DNA of 64,000 nucleotides, from the NCBI GenBank assembly GCA_000687975.1, contig JIAB01000001.1:2022001-2086000 (forward strand). The letters are read 5' to 3'. A model generated the notes under the pieces. It saw nothing but the letters and a program-made list of their open reading frames with translations. It ran no database searches and was not told where the DNA came from. The translations under genes were made by a program, and so were the position numbers. Position 1 is the first letter of the stretch. Each line of letters opens with the position of its first letter. Shown piece after piece: positions 25,626 through 34,914 of this stretch. The DNA is from Lachnospiraceae bacterium AC2031 (GTDB lineage Bacteria > Bacillota > Clostridia > Lachnospirales > Lachnospiraceae).

Positions 25626-27224
25626 ATGCTAACTAAGACTGTTCGTCAGCTCATCCGCAAGGAGGGCTGGAAGAATCTAAAAAGAAGATATTATCTAAAT
25701 ATACTTGTTGCATTTATCTTTTCTGTAATAATCAGTGGCGGTTACCAGTTTGCTACCCAGAGGGGCAGCATTCTGGATGACAACGCCTTTTCTACAACTG
25801 CTAGTATAGTCGAGGCAGAGAATGGCAATGGGCTCCTGGGTAAGGACACCAGCCGATCCAACGCTGAGACTCTTCGGCAGTTTATTTTTAATATTTTCGA
25901 GATTGAGGACATCGATGATCCTGACGACATCCCAACTACTTCCGAGCAGTATTACGGAGGCGTTGCATCGGTGTTCGTCAACGAAATCTCGGGCAGCCAG
26001 TCCTTCGTGTTCGGAATTCTAAATGGCGTCAACCAGCTGGTTTTCGGCGGCAAGATCGCCAGTTCGATTACCATTTTTATTTTCGCTGTCATTTCCATAT
26101 TCATTTTCCTATTTTTTAAAAATGTTATCGTCGTTGGAAAGAACCGGTATTTTCTGGAGCAGCGCCGCTACCATGGCACTGGCGCCAGTGAGCTTCTTTT
26201 CCCGTACAAGAATAAGCGCCTGAAGAACATCGCCTTCGTCATGTTCTTCAAGTACATCTACCAGGTGCTGTGGAACCTGACCATCGTGGGCGGCATCATC
26301 AAGCGCTACGAGTATTATCTGATTCCGTACCTTGTTGCCGAGAATCCAGAGATCACGAAAAAAGAGGCCTTCGAGCTTTCCAAGACGCTCATGCACGGCG
26401 AGAAATGGAAGTGCTTCATTCTCGAAGCATCCCTCTTTCCTTGGTACATCCTTTCGTACTTCACATTTAACCTGTCGTCACTTTTCTTCTCAGATGCCTA
26501 TATCGAGTGCGTCAGAGCGGAGATCTACATGCAGATCCGTACTGCAAAGAAGGACAGCCTCCGTCTTGGTCTGAGAAAGCTGCTAAATGACGACTTGCTG
26601 GCTATCGACCATATCGAAGAGTGCGAGCATCCATCGGGCGTGGAGGTTATGGACATTCCGTCAGTTTCGATTCATGACCTAAGGTACGACTACAACAGGA
26701 ATTATCCATTTATCTCTCTGGTACAGCTCTTCTTTACATATTCGTTTGTGGGCTGGATCTGGGAGGTGTTCTACTACGTGGCGTCTATTGGTAAGCTTGT
26801 AAACCGTGGTACAATGCACGGTCCGTGGCTCCCGATATATGGCGTAGGTGGAATATTGATCATCCTGCTACTGAAGCCACTACGTGAGAGACCTGGGCTT
26901 CTCTTCGTGGGAGCTGTTGCAGTCTGCGGTACTGTTGAGTACACCACAGCCTGGGCGCTGGAGACTTTCCTCCACAAAAAATGGTGGGACTACACGGGCT
27001 TCTTCCTGAACATTCACGGCAGGGTCTGCTTCGAGGGACTTCTGGTGTTTGGAATGGCAGGGCTTGCATTTACCTATGTGTTCTCGCCGATGCTGGACGA
27101 TATCTACAAGAAGGTGGATATCAAGTACCGTCGAGTGGTCTGCATCGCGCTGTTGGTTCTGTTCGCGGCTGACCTTGTCTGGTCCGTCCTCTCACCAAAC
27201 GTGGGTGTGGGTGTCACTATGTGA
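25626..27224 (+). CDS. DUF975 and CmpB-type permease fusion membrane protein
   Basis: The 532-residue protein has two parts. Residues 1 to about 330 match DUF975: a basic start (RKEGWKNLKRRYYLNILVAF), four to five helices and PYLVAENPEITKKEAFELSKTLMHGEKW. Residues about 360-520 match the CmpB-type putative ABC transporter permease family (PF06541): FVGWIWEVFYY, LVNRGTMHGPWLPIYGVGG, VEYTTAWALETFLHKKWWDYTGF, and a GRVCFEGLLVFG-type end. Both are membrane families of unknown function, usually separate genes. No ATPase partner is nearby, so the transporter label is nominal. Confidence 0.85.
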   Translation: MLTKTVRQLIRKEGWKNLKRRYYLNILVAFIFSVIISGGYQFATQRGSILDDNAFSTTASIVEAENGNGLLGKDTSRSNAETLRQFIFNIFEIEDIDDPDDIPTTSEQYYGGVASVFVNEISGSQSFVFGILNGVNQLVFGGKIASSITIFIFAVISIFIFLFFKNVIVVGKNRYFLEQRRYHGTGASELLFPYKNKRLKNIAFVMFFKYIYQVLWNLTIVGGIIKRYEYYLIPYLVAENPEITKKEAFELSKTLMHGEKWKCFILEASLFPWYILSYFTFNLSSLFFSDAYIECVRAEIYMQIRTAKKDSLRLGLRKLLNDDLLAIDHIEECEHPSGVEVMDIPSVSIHDLRYDYNRNYPFISLVQLFFTYSFVGWIWEVFYYVASIGKLVNRGTMHGPWLPIYGVGGILIILLLKPLRERPGLLFVGAVAVCGTVEYTTAWALETFLHKKWWDYTGFFLNIHGRVCFEGLLVFGMAGLAFTYVFSPMLDDIYKKVDIKYRRVVCIALLVLFAADLVWSVLSPNVGVGVTM

Positions 27225-27226
27225 GT

Positions 27227-27276
27227 GATAAAGTGTCTGCGAAGCAGACAGTAGAGTCCGAAGGACGGACTTTATC
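27227..27276. ncRNA. Compact three-way-junction hairpin element
   Basis: GATAAAGT (27227-27234) pairs with ACTTTATC (27269-27276). Inside are GTCTGC-GAA-GCAGAC (27235-27249) and GTCC-GAA-GGAC (27256-27266). The whole 50-base element starts three bases after a stop codon. The trinucleotide loops and AAAGT outer stem resemble the larger hairpin cluster at 45878-46015. It could terminate or stabilise the mRNA, or be a small mobile palindrome; no T run follows. The rest of 27277-27430 holds no recognised feature other than the promoter at 27377. Confidence 0.5.
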
Positions 27277-27376
27277 AATTGTATGTTAATCACTTTCCGA
27301 ACAGCGGTTTACTACAGTTTCTTGTACATGTCTACACGTAGTTTTCATTACCACCTTTTCTTTTGCGGTGGGGTTG

Positions 27377-27385
27377 TGTTATGAT
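27377..27385 (+). promoter_or_regulatory. Extended -10 promoter upstream of the AMP-ligase gene
   Basis: TGTTATGAT is an extended -10 (TG-T-TATGAT) 111 bases before the ATG. I see no good -35, which is acceptable for extended -10 promoters. Confidence 0.4.
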
Positions 27386-27430
27386 ATCATTCGTCACTAA
27401 TTATTTAAAAATTTTTATCTAAATATTTTT

Positions 27431-27468
27431 AATGAGTCAAAAGGGCTTTGAGCCAAAGTGACTCATTT
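27431..27468. repeat. Palindromic repeat, family B (copy 3)
   Basis: AATGAGTCA (27431-27439) pairs with TGACTCATT (27459-27467), and GGCT-TTG-AGCC forms an inner stem. T-rich sequence lies on both sides. It sits in the 5' leader of the gene at 27496, ending 28 bases before its start. Confidence 0.8.
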
Positions 27469-27495
27469 TAAAACTTAGAAGGAGTTACAAGAATT

Positions 27496-29106
27496 ATGAA
27501 AAACAGGGAATATCCATTTTATAATCCGCCTCATATGTCGAACCTGAAGGAGATGATCAATCGTCTTGCAGTGGAGAAGGCGGACGATACAGCATTTGTT
27601 TACCCATGCGAGAGTGGGGAAATGCGAAAGACATACTACGATTTTAAAGAGGATATATATGCTTTCGGTGCCTGGATGTACAGCAAGAAGATCATCGACA
27701 AGCATGTTGCTATAGTTGGCGAGAATTCTTATGAGTGGCTGGTTGTGTTCCTTGCAGCTATCTGCGGCGGTAACACAGCGCTGGCTATCGATAAGAGTCT
27801 TCCGGATGAGGAGATTGTTAACCTTTCGAAGATCGGAGAGGCTGACATGGCATTTGCCACCGACACATATTTCGAGAAGGTAAATAAGAAGGTGGGTAAG
27901 AAGGCCTACAATCTGAAGGATCTGGACGAGATTCTCACAGAGGGCCGCAAGCTCATGCGCGAGGGCAAGAGCAAGGCTTTCGAGGATTACGAGATCGACG
28001 TTGATAAGACTGCTGCAATCCTGTTTACTTCTGGTACTTCAGGAATCAGCAAGGGCGTTCAGTTGACAAACAGAAATATGGCATTTGAGATCGTTCACAC
28101 AAGTATGCTTTACGAGCCAAAGGGCGGCGTTCTAGCGGTGCTTCCTTTCCACCATGCGCTGGGTCTCGTGGTTGGTATCCTCATGGTTGTGAACTACGGA
28201 CAGCCAATTTACATCAACAAGAGTCTTAAGTACGTTAAGAAGAATATGGAGGAGTTTGGTCCTCAGACTATGTTCCTGGTTCCTATGTTTGTTGAGTTCT
28301 TCCACAAGCAGATCTGGGCTGAGGTTAAGAAGAAAGGCAAGACTCAGGCGTTTAAGGGTCTCATGAAGTCTACTGACCTGCTGCTGAAGGCTGGCGTGGA
28401 CGTGCGTAAGAAGACATACGGTTCCATCCAGAAGGTATTCGGTGGACACCTTGAATATATCATTTGCGGTGGTGCGGCACTTGATCCTATGTATGTTAAG
28501 GAGTTCCGTACCTGGGGCATCGAGATTCTAAATGGATACGGCGCTACAGAGTGTTCGCCATGTACAACTGTTAACAGACCATTTTTCAAGAAGGACGGCA
28601 GCGTTGGCCACCTTGTTCCAGGTCTTGAGGCTAAGACTACCGAAGACGGCGAGCTTTGCTTCAAGGGTGACCTCGTAATGAAGGGTTACTACAAGAATCC
28701 TGAGGCAACTGCAGAAGCTCTCGAGGATGGCTGGTATCACACAGGCGACCTTGGTTATGTGGACGATGACAACTTCGTTTACCTCACAGGACGTAAGAAG
28801 AATCTGATCATCCTCAGCAACGGCGAGAACATCTCACCTGAAGAGCTGGAGCTTGATATCGCTCGTGACGACGCTGTGCAGGAAGTTCTCGTATACGACG
28901 AGGGCGGCAAGATCGTTGCAGAAATCTTCCCAGTTGAGGAGCATTTCGGCGACACCGCTTACTTCGACAAGCTGAAGAACAAGGTCAACAAGGGACGCCC
29001 AATGTACAAGCAGGTTGCAAAGGTTAAGCTTCGTGAGGAGGAGTTCATCAAGAACGCCAGCATGAAGATCGTCAGATACAAAAATATACCAAATTACGTA
29101 AAGTAA
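27496..29106 (+). CDS. AMP-dependent synthetase/ligase (acyl-CoA synthetase-like)
   Basis: The 536-residue enzyme contains all ANL-superfamily motifs: P-loop AAILFTSGTSGISKGVQLT (residues about 172-190), YGATECSPC, GWYHTGDLGYVDDD with the adenylate-binding Asp, and RKKNLIILSNGENISPEELE with the hinge, followed by a C-terminal domain with a catalytic-type Lys in NASMKIVRYKN. It activates a carboxylic acid as the AMP ester and probably transfers it to CoA or a carrier. The substrate is unknown; length fits medium/long-chain acyl ligases. A good AGAAGGAG precedes the ATG. A condensation-fold acyltransferase and an esterase lie 8-12 kb downstream and may use its product. Confidence 0.9.
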   Translation: MKNREYPFYNPPHMSNLKEMINRLAVEKADDTAFVYPCESGEMRKTYYDFKEDIYAFGAWMYSKKIIDKHVAIVGENSYEWLVVFLAAICGGNTALAIDKSLPDEEIVNLSKIGEADMAFATDTYFEKVNKKVGKKAYNLKDLDEILTEGRKLMREGKSKAFEDYEIDVDKTAAILFTSGTSGISKGVQLTNRNMAFEIVHTSMLYEPKGGVLAVLPFHHALGLVVGILMVVNYGQPIYINKSLKYVKKNMEEFGPQTMFLVPMFVEFFHKQIWAEVKKKGKTQAFKGLMKSTDLLLKAGVDVRKKTYGSIQKVFGGHLEYIICGGAALDPMYVKEFRTWGIEILNGYGATECSPCTTVNRPFFKKDGSVGHLVPGLEAKTTEDGELCFKGDLVMKGYYKNPEATAEALEDGWYHTGDLGYVDDDNFVYLTGRKKNLIILSNGENISPEELELDIARDDAVQEVLVYDEGGKIVAEIFPVEEHFGDTAYFDKLKNKVNKGRPMYKQVAKVKLREEEFIKNASMKIVRYKNIPNYVK

Positions 29107-29110
29107 GAAA

Positions 29111-29146
29111 TCAGCCACTGGGGACGGTTCTCAGTGGCTGTTTTTT
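29111..29146 (+). terminator. Family A palindrome (short form, copy 3) acting as terminator
   Basis: CAGCCACTG (29112-29120) pairs with CAGTGGCTG (29132-29140) around GGGACGGTTCT, then TTTTTT. It follows the ligase stop by five bases. The core is the reverse complement of the element at 18017. Confidence 0.85.
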
Positions 29147-29147
29147 A

Positions 29148-29177
29148 TTGCAAGACAGCCACTCTTTGATGTATAAT
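29148..29177 (+). promoter_or_regulatory. Promoter upstream of the Na/Pi cotransporter gene
   Basis: TTGCAA (29148-29153) and TATAAT (29172-29177) are separated by 18 bases, directly after the terminator of the preceding gene. Confidence 0.6.
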
Positions 29178-29258
29178 ATACATTCGGACTACAGTGTATA
29201 TTAGCGGTCCAGAACGACTATACAAAATGCTCTTAATGCATTGAAGGAGTTTAGATAA

Positions 29259-31298
29259 ATGGACATTTTGGCGATATTACAATTACTCGGCGGCGTTGGC
29301 CTCTTCCTTTTCGGAATGAGCCAGATGAGCTCGTCGATAGAGAAACTGGCAGGTTCAGGTCTGGAGCGAATCCTCGAGACTGTGACGACCAGTAAGAAGA
29401 AAGGCGTTGGCGACATCAAGGGATGGGCATTTGGTACGGGAGTGACGGGAATCATCCAGAGCTCGGCGGCTACCACCATCATGCTGGTCGGCTTCGTAAA
29501 TGCCGGAATCATGAAGGTTGCGCAGGCCATGCCTGTTATGTTCGGCGCAAATGTCGGTAGTACAGTTACCGCGCAGATCCTTCGTCTTGGTGATATCGGA
29601 AATGATAATATAATACTCAAGCTTCTGAAGCCTGCGTCCTTCGCACCTATGCTAGTGGGAGTTGGTGCATTTGTCATCCTCTTCACAAAGAGCAAGAAAG
29701 CGAAAGACATTGCGGGTATCCTCGTAGGACTGGGAATGCTTTTCTACGGAATGACGCTCATGGAGGACGTCTTTGCTCCTCTTAGAGAAAATGAGAAGTT
29801 TCAGTCACTGTTCGTTTCATTTGAAAATCCACTTCTTGGAATACTTATCGGACTCGTGATCACTATGATCCTGCAGAGTTCCAGCGCGTCAGTCGGTATA
29901 CTTCAGGCGCTGTCTGCGACGGGCACGGTGTCATACGCGCTGGCGATGCCAATCATCATCGGCTGCAACATCGGAAAGTGCTCGACTCCGATCATCGGCG
30001 GAATCGGCGCAAACAAGAAGGCGAAGAGTCTTGTCGTAGGATACTTGCTCTTCAACCTCTTCGGCGCGATTGTATTTACGATACTGATATATGTGATAAA
30101 TGTAACTGTCGGCATGCCATTTATGTCGAAGCACGTGAATCGTGGTAGCATCGCGACACTGCACCTGCTCTTCAACTTCGGAACAAGCGTGATACTGCTT
30201 CCGCTGTCGAAGAAAGTGGCCGCACTTTCAGAGAAGATTGTCGGCACAGACGAAGAGAAGCAGACAGATATCGAGCTGTCGAAGCTAGACGACATGCTGC
30301 TGAATACACCAACTATCGCACTGGAACAGTGTAAGTCATTGATCTTCCAAATGAGTGAGTTAGTAGTAGAAAACTACAAACTCGCAACAAGCATGATATA
30401 TGAGTACGATGAGGCGAAGTTCCCGCTTATGGAGGAAAATGAGTCTTTCATCGATAAATGTGAGACGGTTCTGTCGGCTTATATCGTAAGGATCGACCGC
30501 AAGCGTCTGACCGCAGAAGATAAGCTGACGGTAAATGAGATACTGAACTCCATCGGAGACCTGGAGCGAATGGGTGACTACTGCATGAACATCGCCTACG
30601 TTGCCAAGGATAAGAACGAGCAAGATATTCATTTCTCGCCTGCTGGACATATGGAGACAGAGAAGATAATCGATGCCGTTAGGTACACGATTGAGACCAC
30701 TCATAAGGCATTTATCGCCGACGACATGAACCTCGCGGTGAGAGTTGATCCACTGTCTCAGACGGTTGACGAGCTGAAGGAGATTATTAAGTCTCATCAT
30801 GTAGAGAGACTGCAGGACGGAATCTGCAGCATTGAGGGCGGCGTGTTCCTCTTCGACCTGGTCAACAGTTTTGAGCGAATCGCATCCCATTCCGCAAATG
30901 TATCGCTCCACGTTATCAAGAAGGTGCGCGGCGACGACGAGTTCGACGAGATGCACGGTCACGCGAATGACAGCCACAGCGAGGAGTACAAGGCGCTGTA
31001 CCGCTACTACGAGTCACAATACATTGATCCAATACTTAGGTCAAATGAAGAACTTGCCGATGCTGCTATCGAAGAAAAGAAGATGCTTGAAGCGAGAGCC
31101 GCTGCAAAGTCATTAGAAGAGAAATCCAAGGAAAAATCCAAGGATGATGCTAAATCGAAGGAACGTAGTGATAAGACTAGTAAGAAGAATGCAACAGATA
31201 AGGTAAAGAAGAACACTACTAAGAATGTCGACAAGAAATCCGATAAAGAAAAGTCTGATAAGCAGGACAAAGATAAGTCCGATAAAGGCAAGAAATAA
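29259..31298 (+). CDS. Na+/phosphate cotransporter (NptA/PNaS) with PhoU domain and charged tail
   Basis: The 679-residue protein has an N-terminal transport domain (residues about 1-310, eight or so helices) with the two inverted QSS motifs, GIIQSSAATTIML and ILQSSSASVGILQ, that bind sodium and substrate in this family. Residues about 350-560 are a helical PhoU-like cytoplasmic domain (ERMGDYCMNIA, SFERIASHSANVS). The last 75 residues are almost entirely Lys, Ser, Asp and Glu, an unusual low-complexity tail. It likely imports phosphate. GAAGGAG precedes the ATG. Confidence 0.92.
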   Translation: MDILAILQLLGGVGLFLFGMSQMSSSIEKLAGSGLERILETVTTSKKKGVGDIKGWAFGTGVTGIIQSSAATTIMLVGFVNAGIMKVAQAMPVMFGANVGSTVTAQILRLGDIGNDNIILKLLKPASFAPMLVGVGAFVILFTKSKKAKDIAGILVGLGMLFYGMTLMEDVFAPLRENEKFQSLFVSFENPLLGILIGLVITMILQSSSASVGILQALSATGTVSYALAMPIIIGCNIGKCSTPIIGGIGANKKAKSLVVGYLLFNLFGAIVFTILIYVINVTVGMPFMSKHVNRGSIATLHLLFNFGTSVILLPLSKKVAALSEKIVGTDEEKQTDIELSKLDDMLLNTPTIALEQCKSLIFQMSELVVENYKLATSMIYEYDEAKFPLMEENESFIDKCETVLSAYIVRIDRKRLTAEDKLTVNEILNSIGDLERMGDYCMNIAYVAKDKNEQDIHFSPAGHMETEKIIDAVRYTIETTHKAFIADDMNLAVRVDPLSQTVDELKEIIKSHHVERLQDGICSIEGGVFLFDLVNSFERIASHSANVSLHVIKKVRGDDEFDEMHGHANDSHSEEYKALYRYYESQYIDPILRSNEELADAAIEEKKMLEARAAAKSLEEKSKEKSKDDAKSKERSDKTSKKNATDKVKKNTTKNVDKKSDKEKSDKQDKDKSDKGKK

Positions 31299-31381
31299 AA
31301 CAAGTAATGATTAAGTAGTAAAACAAGTAGAATTAAACTAGTTGAAGAAAAAGTAGAATAAAGGAAGTAGGGAGAAGAAAG

Positions 31382-32386
31382 ATGTCAAATTATAATACTA
31401 ATACATCGGCTATTACGCAGGAAGAGTTTAATTATGCGCAGGAGGTTATCAAGAAGCTTTCCGCTTACTACGATGAGAAGGTAGTAGGTCAGCAGAATCT
31501 GAAGTTCGCGCTGGTCGCTTCCATCATTGCGGATGGACATATCCTGATCGAGTCCGTTCCTGGACTTGCAAAGACAACCGCTGCGAAGACAATATCAGAT
31601 GCGGTAGATGGAAAGTTTTCACGTATCCAGTGTACACCTGATCTTCTGCCTAGTGATATCATTGGTACTCAGGTTTACAATCAGTCAACAGGACAGTTCG
31701 ATACAACACTCGGTCCTGTATTTGCAAACTTCGTACTTCTGGACGAGATTAACCGTTCCAGTGCAAAGACACAGAGTGCCATGCTTGAGGCCATGCAGGA
31801 GCGCCAGGTAACAATCGGTGGTGCTTCATACAAGATGCCAGGTGACGTGTTCATCGTTATCGCAACACAGAACCCTATCGAGCAGGAAGGTACATACCTT
31901 CTGTCAGAGGCACAGACAGACCGTTTCCTCATCAAGGAAAAGATCACATACCCAACACCAGATGAAGAGTCTGAGATTCTTAACAGAATCGAGTCCGGTG
32001 TGATTAAGAAGACACCTGCTGTCCTCTCAATTCAGGACGTTGATAACCTTCAGGCTATCGCTGAGAAAGTTTACGTAGATGCTTCTATAAAGAAGTATAT
32101 TTCATTTATCGTTGACGCAACAAGAAATGCAGAGAAGGTACTCCCTCAGGAGCTTAGCCGTTACGTAAAGATGGGCGCCAGCCCTCGTGCATCTATCGCA
32201 TTTATGAAGATTGCGAAGGCAGTTGCACTTATCTACGGACGTACATATGTTACTCCAGACGACGTAAAGCTTCTCCGTCATCAGGTACTGCGTCACAGAG
32301 TTGAGCTGAACTACGCAGCTATCGCTGACAATGTATCAGTAGAAACAATCATCGACCGCATCGTTGGTGCGATCCAGACCCCATAA
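31382..32386 (+). CDS. MoxR-family AAA+ ATPase
   Basis: The 334-residue ATPase has the MoxR-type Walker A (ESVPGLAKTTAAKTI, residues about 58-72), the conserved RIQCTPDLLPSDIIGTQ, Walker B (FVLLDEINRSSAKTQSAMLEAMQE), sensor 1 (IATQNPIEQEGTYLLSEAQTDRF) and a lid domain with GASPRASIAFMK. MoxR proteins act as chaperones that activate VWA-domain partners. It is the first gene of a six-gene operon with DUF58, two VWA proteins and a TPR protein, so those are its probable partners. A family B palindrome separates it from the next gene. Confidence 0.93.
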   Translation: MSNYNTNTSAITQEEFNYAQEVIKKLSAYYDEKVVGQQNLKFALVASIIADGHILIESVPGLAKTTAAKTISDAVDGKFSRIQCTPDLLPSDIIGTQVYNQSTGQFDTTLGPVFANFVLLDEINRSSAKTQSAMLEAMQERQVTIGGASYKMPGDVFIVIATQNPIEQEGTYLLSEAQTDRFLIKEKITYPTPDEESEILNRIESGVIKKTPAVLSIQDVDNLQAIAEKVYVDASIKKYISFIVDATRNAEKVLPQELSRYVKMGASPRASIAFMKIAKAVALIYGRTYVTPDDVKLLRHQVLRHRVELNYAAIADNVSVETIIDRIVGAIQTP

Positions 32387-32388
32387 TA

Positions 32389-32428
32389 AAAATGAGTCAA
32401 AATGGCTCTCTCGCCAATCGACTCATTC
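32389..32428. repeat. Palindromic repeat, family B (copy 4)
   Basis: AATGAGTC (32391-32398) and GACTCATT (32420-32427) form the outer stem, TGGC/GCCA the inner one. It is nearly the exact reverse complement of the copy at 39071-39107. It lies inside the MoxR operon. Confidence 0.85.
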
Positions 32429-32438
32429 GAGGTAGAAT

Positions 32439-33314
32439 ATGGATTACGATTATTTAGCCAGGATTAAGGCGTCCATAACTTTATATACGAGAAAGAAGAC
32501 TTCGAACATTCTTGACGGTGAGTTCGGTTCTATATACCGAGGCCGAAGCTTCGACTTTGATGATCTTCGCGAGTATGTGTACGGCGACAGCGTCCGTGAC
32601 ATTGACTGGAAGTCATCCTCGAAGACAGGCCGTGTGCTGATCCGCCGCTTCATTGCTGACAAGAAGCATAACATCCTGTTCGTTGGTGATGCAGGAGCTA
32701 AGTTCCGAGGTGACACAGATAAGGGCGAGGCAAAGACAGATATCGCGCTAAATGTACTCGGCACGATCAGCTATCTTGTAAACGACCATGGCGACGATTA
32801 CGCGCTTCTTACAAGTACCGACCAGGGATACGATTTTAGTTTCTTTAAATCGGGAAAGCAGCATTTAGAAAGACTTCTGATGAGATATGAAAAATGTCTC
32901 TCTAAGGAGGAAGCGAAGCCGCTGTCAGGAACACTTGATTATATTGCTGAGAACATCCGCCGTAAGATGATCATTTTCATCATCACGGATATGGAGGGTG
33001 TTGCGAATCTTGATGAGAGTCTGCTGAAGAAGCTGACTGTTATGAATGACGTTATGATCATTAATATCGAGGACGCTTATCTTACAGGTGACAATCTCTA
33101 CGATCTTGAGTCCAAGAGTTATGAGAGAGATTACATGCTCCACGATAAGAAGCTTCACAGAGCAGAACTTGCAGACCGTGCAGCTCGTAAGAAGAAGGCC
33201 AATGAGCTCTTCAAGAAATACCAGATAAGTATGGTAGATGTGAGCAGCGAAAATGAAGTTGTGGATAGAATAGTGGAACTTTTCGAAAGGCACAAGAATG
33301 AAAACATCGGTTGA
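32439..33314 (+). CDS. DUF58 domain protein (Bat-like operon)
   Basis: The 291-residue protein has the DUF58 signature: GSIYRGRSFDFDDLREYVYGDSVRDIDWKSSSKTGRVLIRRF in pieces at residues about 28-70, then a VWA-like region with ILFVGDAGAKF in place of a clean MIDAS, and IIFIITDMEG. DUF58 proteins sit between MoxR and VWA genes in Bat and similar operons and are thought to scaffold them. No membrane segment is visible. It overlaps the next gene by 17 bases. Confidence 0.9.
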   Translation: MDYDYLARIKASITLYTRKKTSNILDGEFGSIYRGRSFDFDDLREYVYGDSVRDIDWKSSSKTGRVLIRRFIADKKHNILFVGDAGAKFRGDTDKGEAKTDIALNVLGTISYLVNDHGDDYALLTSTDQGYDFSFFKSGKQHLERLLMRYEKCLSKEEAKPLSGTLDYIAENIRRKMIIFIITDMEGVANLDESLLKKLTVMNDVMIINIEDAYLTGDNLYDLESKSYERDYMLHDKKLHRAELADRAARKKKANELFKKYQISMVDVSSENEVVDRIVELFERHKNENIG

Positions 33315-33777
33315 GTTACAGGCGCCGTTTAATTATCTGATTCTCTGGATCATTCTTGCTGTGATACTCATCGCTGGAGTTATCTTCGCTCAGGTTTATC
33401 TTAGAAAGAAGCTGGGTGACAGGCTGAAGCGTGAGAAACAGATCAAGTTAAAACGTATCTCAGAGGGAACTCTCGAAGGTAAGAAGAAGAAATACCTGGC
33501 AGAGCTTTCATATATCGAGACGGACCTTGTTAACAATAGAATAACTATCAGACAGGCTTATCACAAGATCAGTCACACCATAAGAATGTTTGTGTTTGAG
33601 GTGACTGGTATCAAGGTTCAGCATTACACGCTGACTGAGATCAGAAGGGTTAACATCCCTCAGCTTACAAATCTTGTGAGAGAGTATTATGAGCCAGAGT
33701 TTGCCCGTGAGACAAGGGCAGATGTAAGAGCATCTATCTTTAGAACTCGCGCGCTCATAGAAGGTTGGAGAAAGTAA
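33298..33777 (+). CDS. Single-helix membrane protein of the MoxR/VWA operon
   Basis: A 159-residue protein with one N-terminal membrane helix (residues about 13-33, LILWIILAVILIAGVIFAQV) and a basic cytosolic region with YLAELSYIETDLVNNRITIRQAYHKISHTIRMF. It occupies the place of the DUF4381-like small membrane protein of Bat operons. I do not recognise a named family. Its start overlaps the DUF58 gene's end, so the two are translationally coupled. Confidence 0.75.
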   Translation: MKTSVELQAPFNYLILWIILAVILIAGVIFAQVYLRKKLGDRLKREKQIKLKRISEGTLEGKKKKYLAELSYIETDLVNNRITIRQAYHKISHTIRMFVFEVTGIKVQHYTLTEIRRVNIPQLTNLVREYYEPEFARETRADVRASIFRTRALIEGWRK

Positions 33778-33810
33778 GATAGAGATAGCTTTCTATCTTA
33801 GGAGGAAAAA

Positions 33811-34914
33811 ATGCATTTAATACATCCACTGGTGCTGAAGATCGGACTGCCTATCTTGGCGGCGGCTATCATAGCACTGCACGTGATTAAGAGGAAAATC
33901 AAATATCATGGTGGAATCAAGGCTGCTAACACCAGCTTCGTAAAGGATCTGAGTATATATAAGACTAGAAGACATCTGTACACATTTGTATCGATTGTGA
34001 TGGAGGTGTGCCTCATCACTAGTCTGGTTGCGTCTCTGGTGTTAATTGCCAGACCTGCAAAGAAGGAAACTGTTAATAATGGTACAAAGAAGCGAGACAT
34101 CTTCTTATGTATGGACGTTTCATATTCCATTTACGAACTGAATCGAGATCTTGTTGATAGTCTTCAGGATGTTGTTGCTGGACTTGACGGCGACAGATTC
34201 GGAGTTTGTATCTACAATACATCCACTGTTCTCTATGTTCCGATGACGGACGACTATGATTTCGTTAATCAGAAGCTTGAGGAAATCAAGGTGTACTTCG
34301 AGATGCAGAAGGAGTACATGGATAAGTATTATAACGAGAGCACTGGTATGCTGGAGTATAACACTAGCGACTATGAGGAGTTTCAGGAAGCGTCTGAGGC
34401 TCTGGACTACTACGATGCAGGTACTCTTGTTGGTAACTACACCAAGGGTAGTTCTCTGATCGGTGAGGGTCTTGCTTCATGTATGTACAGCTTCCCAAGA
34501 CTGGACGACGAGGACAGAACCCGTATCATCATCATGTCCACTGATAATGCAGAGGAAGCGCTGGCTAAGCCACTTGTTGAGCTGGACGAGGCTTGCGACA
34601 TCTGTAAGAAGAATGACATCAAGGTGTACGGAATATTCCCGAACAGAGACAGTTGGAGTGGTATGAATACTACTGACTATGTCAGCTGCGAGAATGAGTT
34701 AAAGTTAAATGTACAAAAGACTGGCGGCGAGTTCTATAAGCAGAGCGAGAGCCTGTCGGTAGATGATATCGTTGCAAGTATTGAAAGAGAAGAGGCCCTG
34801 GAGGTTGAGGAAGTAACAATCACTAAGATTGTGGATCAGCCTGCTATCCCTGTGATTGTTCTGATTATCTCACTTTGTACAATGCTGGTTATGGGACTGG
34901 TGATTAGATTATGA
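33811..34914 (+). CDS. VWA-domain membrane protein, BatA-like
   Basis: The 367-residue protein has an N-terminal helix pair (residues about 5-22 and 60-82), a von Willebrand A domain with the metal-ion site IFLCMDVSYSIYE (DxSxS), RFGVCIYNTS and IIIMSTDNAEEA, and a C-terminal helix (about 345-365). This is the BatA layout: VWA domain held outside the membrane between helices. An insertion of about 45 acidic/aromatic residues lies inside the VWA domain (residues about 160-205). AGGAGG upstream; its end overlaps the next start by four bases (ATGA). Confidence 0.9.
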   Translation: MHLIHPLVLKIGLPILAAAIIALHVIKRKIKYHGGIKAANTSFVKDLSIYKTRRHLYTFVSIVMEVCLITSLVASLVLIARPAKKETVNNGTKKRDIFLCMDVSYSIYELNRDLVDSLQDVVAGLDGDRFGVCIYNTSTVLYVPMTDDYDFVNQKLEEIKVYFEMQKEYMDKYYNESTGMLEYNTSDYEEFQEASEALDYYDAGTLVGNYTKGSSLIGEGLASCMYSFPRLDDEDRTRIIIMSTDNAEEALAKPLVELDEACDICKKNDIKVYGIFPNRDSWSGMNTTDYVSCENELKLNVQKTGGEFYKQSESLSVDDIVASIEREEALEVEEVTITKIVDQPAIPVIVLIISLCTMLVMGLVIRL

